Origin: DRWZ01 sp964601505
GTDB taxonomy: Bacteria; Calescibacteriota; Calescibacteriia; Calescibacteriales; Calescibacteriaceae
DNA length: 13,932 bases
Reading direction: 5' to 3'
Assembly (NCBI GenBank): GCA_964601505.1
Contig: CAZRNR010000056.1
Span: forward strand, 1-13,932
Shown here piece by piece: positions 7,177-13,229 of the stretch. The translations under genes and the position numbers were made by a program. The notes below the pieces were generated by a model. The model saw only the letters and a program-made list of their open reading frames with translations, searched no databases and was not told the DNA's origin. The first letter of the stretch is position 1. Every line of letters starts with the position of its first letter.

Positions 7177-9171
7177 TTATTTTTTTGGTTTTACAAGAAA
7201 GTATCCCATCATCTCAAGATGTAAAGCTGAACAGAACTCAGAACAATAGAATGGGAAAACACCAGGAACATCAGCTTTTATTGTGAACGATCCCGTCTCA
7301 CCAGGTTCAATAGAAAGATTAACATTGTACCCACCAAGAGAAAATCCATGTGTCGCATCTCTGGCTCTCTCAACATTTGTTATGTAGAATGTGACCTCAT
7401 CTCCTTGCTCAACCTCTATTATCTCGGGTGTGAATCTTGACCTTATAGCTGTCATATAAACCTCAACTTTGTTATCTTTCCTGACTATCTTTTCTTTTCC
7501 CAGCTCAACAGAATACTTAGATTTACCCATCTTAGCCGGAGAAAAACCTACTTCAGGATATACAAGCCAAGGGGAAAGTTTATCAGCCTTTATAATCTGA
7601 GCATAGTGTGGCTCACCAAGAGGGATAGGCATATCATACAGAAGTTTCATCTTCGTCCCCGATATATCAACAAGCTGAAAGTTCTGTGGGTGAAGAGGTC
7701 CAACCGGGGCGAACCTATCAATTGCCCATTTGTTCAAAGCAACAACATACTTTCCATCGGGGGAAACGGTATCACCTTCTGCAGATGCAATATGACCTAT
7801 GTTATAATGAACAGGGAGTTTTTCAACAAGTTTCCACTCCTCAAGTTTCCACTTTGCGACAACAGACTCAATGAAAACAGAAGTATAAGCAAAACCTTTG
7901 TCATCAAAAACTGTGTGAAGTGGCCCAAGACCAATCTGAACCTGAGCTTCAAGAGCATCTTTGAAAGCAATTACAGGAACACCATATCTATCTGTCTTCT
8001 CAAACTTATTAGATTCTATAGCATTCTTTATCTTTTCTATTGAATACACACTTACATTCGTATCAAGTTTTCCGCCAACGACTATCCATTTTCCGTTGGG
8101 AGAAACATCAACACCGTGTGGAGACTTTGGTTCTGGAGTGAAAACTAATACTCTCTCTTTTGCCGCGACATCAAGAGGAATAACCTTGAACTTGAACCCA
8201 CCAATTCCGACAACCTCTTTATATTTGCCGGCCTTCACGAGCTCCTCCGCTTTCTTCCAGTTTACGATGTGAAGATAGTCCATATCATTGGCAGAAGCCC
8301 CAACTTCAAAAGGAGCCCCTTGACCATCTATCCTACCTGTAGCCATCTCTGAATTAAAAGAGTTACAGAAGGCATAACCATAACTTGGTCCTTTACCGGC
8401 ATCGCAAAGGTCTTGCCAGTATGGAGGAACCTCCACCGCAAAGGATTTTGAAACATCTATCCTTCCTTTCGCCCTATCGAAAGCCCAGAATGTGATATAC
8501 CCTCTGAATTGATCAGCATACTTATCCATTCCAGCATACCTCCCGCCCTGAGGAACAGCATACTGTGATGGTTCTAGTATGTATTCACTATTTGGAGTCA
8601 CAAAAGCTGCACCGTGATTTGAGTATCCAAGGGGATTACATACTATCTGCTTTGTTTCAAAGTCTTTTAGCGATATAACAGCAACACGGGAGTTCGCCTT
8701 ATCACCTATGAAAAGGAACTGACCGTCATAATCCCCATTGGTTTCAGAAAGTGCTGGGTGGTGAGTATCAGCCCAAGTAAGTTTTTGTCGTTGTGGATCG
8801 CATAGGTCACCCCTTAATATTTCCATATTTTCAGCATCATATCCCCAACCTTGCCATGGTTCAGGTGTGAAAACACCAATATACTTGAGTATCCTCATAG
8901 AAGGAATACCAATGACTATAACCTGTCCGGAATGTCCGCCCGAAGAGAACATTATATACTCATCCTTCATACCGGTTGGGTGATAAGTTTTCAGAGCAGC
9001 CTCTATGTTGTCAGCATTAAGTCCGCGAGCCTTGGCGATCTCAAGAGCCCTATCGGTCTCACGCTGAGCGGAAACATTAGCAACTATTAAAGTTCCAACA
9101 ATTAAACCGGAACCGAAAAGAAGAACTGCCGCTATTTTTGGTTTTATTATATTTTTAAGCTTTCCTATCAT
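7177..9171 (-). CDS. nosZ: Nitrous oxide reductase, clade II (Sec-exported)
   Basis: This is the terminal reductase for N2O to N2 in the periplasm. The 664-residue protein is full length. All seven CuZ histidines can be placed: H137 and H138 (ADTHHP), H186 (SNHG), H352 (SPHG), H419 (GPLHT), H460 (NIGH) and H522 (EPHY). The CuA cupredoxin domain has H608 (ATHGF) and the cluster C643, E645, C647, H651, M654 (CSEFCSALHLEM). The N-terminus is a plain hydrophobic Sec-type signal (about 11-35) with no twin arginine, which places it in clade II (atypical nosZ). There is no C-terminal cytochrome c fusion as seen in Campylobacterota. GGAGG lies 9 bases before the ATG. It is the second gene of the operon, after the membrane protein, and is preceded by a hairpin. 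Every ligand is present, so it is expected to be active. Confidence 0.97.
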   Translation of the reverse strand: MIGKLKNIIKPKIAAVLLFGSGLIVGTLIVANVSAQRETDRALEIAKARGLNADNIEAALKTYHPTGMKDEYIMFSSGGHSGQVIVIGIPSMRILKYIGVFTPEPWQGWGYDAENMEILRGDLCDPQRQKLTWADTHHPALSETNGDYDGQFLFIGDKANSRVAVISLKDFETKQIVCNPLGYSNHGAAFVTPNSEYILEPSQYAVPQGGRYAGMDKYADQFRGYITFWAFDRAKGRIDVSKSFAVEVPPYWQDLCDAGKGPSYGYAFCNSFNSEMATGRIDGQGAPFEVGASANDMDYLHIVNWKKAEELVKAGKYKEVVGIGGFKFKVIPLDVAAKERVLVFTPEPKSPHGVDVSPNGKWIVVGGKLDTNVSVYSIEKIKNAIESNKFEKTDRYGVPVIAFKDALEAQVQIGLGPLHTVFDDKGFAYTSVFIESVVAKWKLEEWKLVEKLPVHYNIGHIASAEGDTVSPDGKYVVALNKWAIDRFAPVGPLHPQNFQLVDISGTKMKLLYDMPIPLGEPHYAQIIKADKLSPWLVYPEVGFSPAKMGKSKYSVELGKEKIVRKDNKVEVYMTAIRSRFTPEIIEVEQGDEVTFYITNVERARDATHGFSLGGYNVNLSIEPGETGSFTIKADVPGVFPFYCSEFCSALHLEMMGYFLVKPKK

Positions 9172-9257
9172 ACATTCTTACCTCCTTTCTTCCAAGAGCC
9201 ACTAAGGACTCTCGGATGTTTTTTTACATTTCTCCCCAAAAATTTCACTCCCTTCAT
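9168..9257 (-). CDS. Possible 29-residue basic ORF overlapping the nosZ start
   Basis: An ATG at 9257 opens a 29-codon frame that begins MKGVKFLGRNVKKHP. It ends with a TGA overlapping the nosZ ATG (ATGA), the same arrangement as at nosF-nosL and nosL-nosY. About 12 of 29 residues are Lys, Arg or His. It has no strong ribosome site and resembles no protein I know. It spans the hairpin at 9192-9215 and the nosZ Shine-Dalgarno, so translation of it would disturb both. It may be a chance frame or a coupling leader peptide. Confidence 0.2.
   Translation of the reverse strand: MKGVKFLGRNVKKHPRVLSGSWKKGGKNV
9192..9215 (-). promoter_or_regulatory. Hairpin just upstream of the nosZ ribosome site
   Basis: On the nos strand CCGAGAG (9215-9209) pairs with CTCTTGG (9198-9192) with one G-U pair. 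An inner CC/GG pair surrounds a TTAGT loop, with one bulged base. It ends seven bases before GGAGG. No U-run follows it on the nos strand, so it should not stop nos transcription. On the plus strand ATGTTTTTTT follows directly, so it looks like an antisense-facing terminator. A role as a 5' stabilising or processing structure for the nosZ message is an inference. Confidence 0.55.
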
Positions 9258-9267
9258 AGCTATCACT

Positions 9268-9975
9268 CTACCTTACCTTCCACTTTATAATCTTATCACA
9301 TACTAGCGAACATCTCTCCTTTTCCGGGCATACATTACATACACCGATGCGCAGAAAGAAAGCCAAAAATGCCAAAACCAAAGAGATAATAACAATATAG
9401 AATCCTATACCAAATGAGGCAACAGTTTCAAACTGCCCAACTTTCCCCTTACCAAATAGAACAGGAGTAAAAGGTTGTATTCTTATTGGAGCATTCGGAT
9501 CAAGCTCATGACCATATTTGTAAAGCCAGAAGAAAAGATCTCCTATAAAAACAAATAGGAAAAACAATGGGATCAAAGGGAACAAGCTCATAGATTTTCT
9601 CCCAGAAAAGATAAAGCCAAATAATCCAAATGATGCAAGTAAGAGCCCCCATAAAGCGATCCTTCTTTCAAACTTTGCTGCCTCTATCAATTTCTTCATC
9701 CCTATGTAGTGATTAAGAATATCTATTTCTGTAACATCACCAACGACTCTATTCAAGTACAACTTGATACTAAGACCATCAGGGTACTGAGGCGCATGTA
9801 AAGTGAATTTCCAAAATGGGAAGAAAAAAGAGGAGAAAAACAAAATAGCTGAGAAAAAAATGAGAAAGCCGATTATAATCCTTCTATTCTTTTGCAATAC
9901 AGGACCAGGTATAAGCTTATCTATTATCCCATCCTTCCTTCTTTGCTCCGCTTGCCTTTTTCCAGATATGTTCAT
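9268..9975 (-). CDS. Four-helix membrane protein heading the nos operon (NosB-like candidate)
   Basis: This 235-residue integral membrane protein has segments at about 33-53, 106-123, 130-152 and 185-211. Positive-inside charges (KRQAEQRRK at the start, SGRKS after helix 2, KWKVR at the end) put both termini in the cytoplasm. Two periplasmic parts carry conspicuous motifs: YPDGLSIKLYLN...LNHYIGM (64-93) and YKYGHELDPNAPI...FTPVLFG (152-175). H89, M93 and H156 are possible copper ligands. I recall these blocks from unnamed proteins in clade II nos clusters but cannot cite a family. The cytoplasmic tail has a C-x2-C-x5-C-x3-C cluster (C213, C216, C222, C226) that could hold a metal or Fe-S centre. 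GGAGG lies 10 bases before the ATG. As first gene of the operon it may correspond to the hydrophobic NosB typical of clade II, although Wolinella NosB may differ in size. Confidence 0.75.
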   Translation of the reverse strand: MNISGKRQAEQRRKDGIIDKLIPGPVLQKNRRIIIGFLIFFSAILFFSSFFFPFWKFTLHAPQYPDGLSIKLYLNRVVGDVTEIDILNHYIGMKKLIEAAKFERRIALWGLLLASFGLFGFIFSGRKSMSLFPLIPLFFLFVFIGDLFFWLYKYGHELDPNAPIRIQPFTPVLFGKGKVGQFETVASFGIGFYIVIISLVLAFLAFFLRIGVCNVCPEKERCSLVCDKIIKWKVR

Positions 9976-10001
9976 AACTTATATACCTCCAATCGCCAAA
10001 G

Positions 10002-10030
10002 AATGTATCAAAATTTGTGCCATGAGTCAA
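10002..10030 (-). promoter_or_regulatory. Sigma70-like promoter of the nos operon
   Basis: On the minus strand TTGACT (10030-10025) is followed by a 17-base spacer and TACATT (10007-10002), with TG one base before the -10 (extended -10). Transcription would start near 9995 and give a leader of about 20 bases carrying GGAGG. The same bases can be read as a sigma54 element (10007-10022), so only one of the two may be real. Confidence 0.45.
10007..10022 (-). promoter_or_regulatory. Sigma54-like -24/-12 element, alternative reading of the nos promoter
   Basis: The minus strand reads TGGCACAAATTTTGAT against the sigma54 consensus TGGCAC-N5-TTGCW. The -24 half is perfect, the spacing is exact, and TTG and the final T match. 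The one key mismatch is A for C in the -12 GC. The predicted start is near 9996, only a base from the sigma70 prediction. Palindromes at about 70 to 200 bases upstream are where an enhancer-binding activator would sit. Confidence 0.35.
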
Positions 10031-10066
10031 AACCTGAAAAATCATAGCTCAAAAATTAGTTCTTCA

Positions 10067-10200
10067 TCTCAAAATGAAAAATATTTCTCATTCGCGAGAC
10101 AAAAATTCATTTATAAATCAAAGCTTTCTCAATTTTGAGACATTTGTCTCATCAATGACACAAAAGAAAAATAGTCTTTTTCTCAATATTAAGATTGAGG
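10067..10200. promoter_or_regulatory. Cluster of TCTCA/TGAGA inverted repeats upstream of nos
   Basis: The motif TCTCA or its complement TGAGA recurs six times: 10067, 10086, 10127, 10136, 10147 and 10181. Palindromes are TCTC-N6-GAGA at 10086-10099, TCTCAA-TT-TTGAGA at 10127-10140, TGAGACA-TT-TGTCTCA at 10136-10151 (perfect) and CTCAAT-N6-ATTGAG at 10182-10199. The sites at 10086 and 10127 share 12 of 16 bases, including a following CA, and start 41 bases apart, close to four helical turns. They lie about 70 to 205 bases upstream of the predicted nos start. They look like binding sites for one dimeric regulator. They do not match the FNR (TTGAT-N4-ATCAA) or CRP consensus. Confidence 0.6.
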
Positions 10201-10562
10201 ATTTGTGAGCAAAACAAAATTTTTGATTTTTTATAATAATTAAAATTCTATAATTTCAAAGTATGCAAAGAGTTCTACTCATTATCGCAAGAATATGCTC
10301 AAGATTGATATTTTACCCTGTTGAATCACTCAAGAAAAATAATCGATACAAAATTTACAGAAGAAAAATTAATGAGAATACATCGTAATGCTCCATATAA
10401 AGGAATTCAAAAATAGTAATCTTACAAAAAAAATTAATATCTCTGGGACGTTTTAAGCAATAAAGCTATAAAATTATCTGCTTTGCATTCTTTTTCTATT
10501 TGATATTCAAGTACTAGGAAGTTTTTGGAATGGACATGATTAATTAACAAAATTCAGAGAAA
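10201..10562. other. Gene-free AT-rich stretch between the FkbM gene and the nos control region
   Basis: I see no supportable gene here. Short open frames exist (for example 10263-10388 on plus, 41 residues, and 10434-10553 on minus, without a start codon or ribosome site), but none has a recognisable product. There is no obvious terminator hairpin after the FkbM stop. With 9976-10200 this makes a 587-base intergenic region, long for this tightly packed segment. Confidence 0.6.
10230..10259 (-). promoter_or_regulatory. Possible distal promoter
   Basis: On the minus strand TTGAAA (10259-10254), an 18-base spacer and TATAAA (10235-10230) could start a transcript near 10223 that would run through the repeat cluster into nos. 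The region is so AT-rich that such matches arise by chance. Confidence 0.2.
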
Positions 10563-11345
10563 TCAAACTCTATAAGTAGAAAGGATATCATTATATATAC
10601 GAGGAGAGATTGCCACAAAGTTCTGATAAACGAAGTTTTCCATATAGGTTTTATACCTCCTCATCTCAAGCCCTTCAGGCATAATCTTAAAAATTATAAA
10701 GCCCTTCTCTTCTAAAATTCTATAAATATCAAAAAGCGTAGTATGAGAGCGGATATATGTGGCACCATATTCAAACTGTAAGAAATCCAAAAAATCTTCA
10801 TTAAGGAAATCACCAAGACTCTTTATCACCTTTATTTCATTCCCTTCTACATCTATCTTCAAAAAATCACAGTGATCTAAATTTTTCTCCTTTATGTATG
10901 AGTCCAACCTCATCAATCTTATCTTTTCAAACTTCCTACCTTCACCAAACAAATTTGCAAAACTACTTCCCTCATCATCAAAAAATATATAACCTTCACC
11001 CTCCTCATCTGAAATACCAACCTGATTTATGTTCTTGTAATTCTTACTTCTCAGAACTTCTATGCATCTTTTTTGGGGTTCAAACAAGTGCAAATCTATA
11101 TCAAGATTAAAATCCTTAGCAATCTTAATAAGCATATCTGAATATTCTCCAAAATTAGCTCCGACGTCAAAGATAGTTATGTTTCTCCTTTTTTTTCTGT
11201 GATAATAAATAAAAAGATTCTTTATAAATAGGCTTTCTCCATTTCTGTGAAAATCAGAATTACTGTTGTTTTCAATTTTATTGAAAATGAGCCAGCAAAA
11301 TGTTCTTACAGCTCTCTTGACATAGCTCATTCTGTAGAACATCAT
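10563..11345 (-). CDS. FkbM-family SAM-dependent methyltransferase
   Basis: The 260-residue product has the FkbM methyltransferase core. Motif I is IFDVGANFGEYS (58-69) for SAM binding, followed by the acidic FEP (88-90). LDSYIKE (147-153) and DFLKIDVEGNEIKVIKSL (160-177), the most characteristic FkbM block, come next. Such enzymes O-methylate sugars or other small groups in polysaccharide, glycan or natural-product synthesis; the substrate cannot be read from sequence. Residues 1-50 are a basic, helical N-terminal extension. The ATG at 11345 shares its A with the stop of the dehydrogenase gene (TAATG), and AAGGTGA lies about 7 bases before it, so it is translated from the same message. No glycosyltransferase lies beside it, so its role is uncertain. 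Confidence 0.88.
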   Translation of the reverse strand: MMFYRMSYVKRAVRTFCWLIFNKIENNSNSDFHRNGESLFIKNLFIYYHRKKRRNITIFDVGANFGEYSDMLIKIAKDFNLDIDLHLFEPQKRCIEVLRSKNYKNINQVGISDEEGEGYIFFDDEGSSFANLFGEGRKFEKIRLMRLDSYIKEKNLDHCDFLKIDVEGNEIKVIKSLGDFLNEDFLDFLQFEYGATYIRSHTTLFDIYRILEEKGFIIFKIMPEGLEMRRYKTYMENFVYQNFVAISPRIYNDILSTYRV

Positions 11346-12805
11346 TAATCTTCACCTTGAGCTTTTGTGAAAGATGGAGAACCATCAAAATCCTGTAGTT
11401 TCTCAACGTGTACCCAGGTCAATTTTCCAGAAAATCTCCGAATAAGATCAAGAATATCAGAATCTGAAATTGAATCAACATTATCTCTTCTTATAAACCT
11501 GCAACGATAACAATCAACAACATCTGGTATAGCTCCTGTTAGAGGATAAACTTTTGTCCCACGGTTAGAGATCATCTTCAGTGTAAAAGGAGACTCAGCA
11601 ACAATCTGCTCAACAAATTTACCAAGTTCCTCAGGTTTCATATCAGTCTCCACAAATAGATCTATTCCCACAATCTTTCTTGATTTTGGTTTGATGGTTT
11701 TCGTAGGGATAGATGGTATTTTTATCTGCTTATATTCTCTGACCTTTACAGATTTTGGTTTTTTACCCAGATTTGAGATTATAGCATTCGTATATTCAGT
11801 TGTTTTTGCTCCTTTATCGTATCCAATGACATCTCCTGTGAGGTATTTACCTTCTTCCAGTGTATAAAGCAAAGCATTTTCTATAGTGTCTGCTGCTTCA
11901 AATTCATCTATATACCTTAACATCATAACCATAGACAGAATTACAGCTGTTGGATTTATGACATTTTTACCCGCATATTTTGGAGCAGAACCATGCACTG
12001 CCTCGAATATTGCAAAATTATCTCCAATATTAGCTGATGGAGCAAAACCAAGACCACCTATCAAAGCAGAAGTAAGATCAGATATTATATCACCGTTCAT
12101 ATTTGTTGTAACTATAACTTCAAACTGCTCGGGCTTCTTGACAAGCTGATGCGCGCAATTATCTATTATTATGTGATTCGCTTCAACATCAGGGTATTCC
12201 TTTGAAACTTCCTCAAATACTCTTTTCATCATACCTTCTGTGAATTTGAGTATATTTGATTTTGTAGCACAATGAACTTTTTTTCTCCCCTCAGCACGAG
12301 CCAATTCAAAGGCAAACCTCACTATCTTCTCACATCCTTTTCTGGTTATCAATTTTATAGCTTGGGCGACGTTCGGTGTCTGCATATGTTCTATACCAGC
12401 GTAAAGATCCTCAACATTTTCTCTAACAACAACAAGATCTATACCACGACCACTGTAAGGTGTCTTTACATTAGGAAATTCTCTCACAGGGCGCACATTA
12501 GCGTAAGTTTCAAAAAGCTTCCTCAAAGTGACATTTGCGCTCTTTTCACCGTAACCAACCGGGGTTTCAAGCGGTCCTTTCAGAACAACACGAGTTTTTT
12601 TTACAGATTCTATAGTCTCCAGAGGCACCCCAGATTCAATGCCCTTTTTGAAAACCCCAGCACCAGCTTCCCTTACTTCCCAATCAATCTGAGCCTTAAC
12701 GGCCTCTAAAATCTTCAAAGCAGACTCAATGCACTCCGGACCTACTCCATCACCGGGAATAACCGTGATTAGCTTTCTCCCTCTCTCATTAACAAAATAT
12801 CTCAT
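11345..12805 (-). CDS. icd: Isocitrate dehydrogenase, NADP-type with C-terminal extension
   Basis: The protein oxidatively decarboxylates isocitrate to 2-oxoglutarate in the TCA cycle. Numbered from a TTG at 12814 (489 residues), it shows VIPGDGVGPE (18-27), substrate-binding S92, N94 and R98 (KSANVTLRK), R108 and R131 with Y138 (VVRENVEDLYAG), and K185 (ATKSN). It also shows metal ligands D242 and D246 (NGDIISDLTS) and HGSAPKYAGKN (274-284). The K279-Y280 pair matches E. coli K344-Y345 and indicates NADP. Residues about 380-489 form an extra domain (GIDLFVE, MISNRGTKVYP, LTWVHVEKL) as in the Thermus and Rickettsia enzymes; it contains CYRC (435-438). I prefer the ATG at 12805 (486 residues). 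Neither start has a ribosome site, so the message may be leaderless. Isopropylmalate dehydrogenase is excluded by length and motifs. Confidence 0.92.
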   Translation of the reverse strand: MRYFVNERGRKLITVIPGDGVGPECIESALKILEAVKAQIDWEVREAGAGVFKKGIESGVPLETIESVKKTRVVLKGPLETPVGYGEKSANVTLRKLFETYANVRPVREFPNVKTPYSGRGIDLVVVRENVEDLYAGIEHMQTPNVAQAIKLITRKGCEKIVRFAFELARAEGRKKVHCATKSNILKFTEGMMKRVFEEVSKEYPDVEANHIIIDNCAHQLVKKPEQFEVIVTTNMNGDIISDLTSALIGGLGFAPSANIGDNFAIFEAVHGSAPKYAGKNVINPTAVILSMVMMLRYIDEFEAADTIENALLYTLEEGKYLTGDVIGYDKGAKTTEYTNAIISNLGKKPKSVKVREYKQIKIPSIPTKTIKPKSRKIVGIDLFVETDMKPEELGKFVEQIVAESPFTLKMISNRGTKVYPLTGAIPDVVDCYRCRFIRRDNVDSISDSDILDLIRRFSGKLTWVHVEKLQDFDGSPSFTKAQGED

Positions 12806-12872
12806 AACAAACAAAGTATTGAAAAAAGTTAATGTGTTAATTTTTCTGGTATTTTTTGATAGAAACTAATCT

Positions 12873-13196
12873 TTACTCATCGCTTGAGGAATCTTTATTT
12901 CTCAAGGGGTCTTTCCAAAATCTTCCACTCCTCTTCCAATGATTATTTTCCCAAACGTCAATTTCAAGGGGTCGGAGTCTGGTCTTATTTCTCTTTTTTT
13001 CCTCCCTTATCCTCCCAAAACGAGGAGCTCCTATATGACCTGGGTCACCTGAGTCCCCCGGAGTTTGAGCATGAGCCTTCACCTTCATCATATCTAAAAA
13101 AAACATAACAGTTGGAATCCCCCAGACGGATTTCTTGAGAAGTTCTCTCTTCAAAAGATCTGAACTTTTTCTTTTGCCACTCATTTTCTTTTTCAT
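12873..13196 (-). CDS. Small basic exported protein with Tat-like N-terminus, unknown function
   Basis: I do not recognise the family. From the ATG at 13196 the product is 107 residues. Its N-terminus (KRKSSDLLKRELLKKSVWGIP) resembles a twin-arginine signal with KR in place of RR. A short hydrophobic stretch (SVWGIPTVMFFLDMM) follows, then KAHAQ as a plausible signal-peptidase site. The mature part is Gly/Pro-rich at first (TPGDSGDPGHIGAP), then strongly basic with several Trp residues, ending in an acidic DSSSDE. The ATG lacks a clear ribosome site; a second ATG at 13184 is possible. It lies 33 bases after the FG-GAP gene on the same strand and may be co-transcribed. Similar small proteins with a Tat-like leader exist in other bacteria by my recollection, without known function. 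It may not be a real gene. Confidence 0.45.
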   Translation of the reverse strand: MKKKMSGKRKSSDLLKRELLKKSVWGIPTVMFFLDMMKVKAHAQTPGDSGDPGHIGAPRFGRIREEKKRNKTRLRPLEIDVWENNHWKRSGRFWKDPLRNKDSSSDE

Positions 13197-13229
13197 AGCG
13201 TGCCAACAGAAACAAATTTTACAAATCAA

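Noticed and set aside
7606..8043. 145-codon plus-strand frame opposite nosZ
   Set aside because: The minus-strand nosZ motifs are unmistakable here; the plus frame is a shadow with no domain.
10002..10160. FNR/DNR or CRP box upstream of nos
   Set aside because: Single half-sites such as ATCAA at 10151 occur, but no TTGAT-N4-ATCAA or TGTGA-N6-TCACA palindrome was found.
10067..10200. CRISPR or tandem-repeat array
   Set aside because: The repeats are short palindromic pentamers at uneven spacing without uniform spacers, so a protein-binding array fits better.
10263..10388. 41-residue plus-strand ORF in the intergenic gap
   Set aside because: ATG without ribosome site, no recognisable product, AT-rich sequence in which such frames arise by chance.
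10434..10553. 39-residue open minus-strand frame in the intergenic gap, possible transposase remnant
   Set aside because: Codons look plausible, but there is no start, no ribosome site and no motif I could assign.
12272..12709. 145-codon plus-strand frame opposite isocitrate dehydrogenase
   Set aside because: Shadow of the dehydrogenase catalytic core; no recognisable product.
12815..12872. Sigma70 promoter before isocitrate dehydrogenase
   Set aside because: TTAACA and AATACT are present, but the spacer is only about 14 bases; not convincing.
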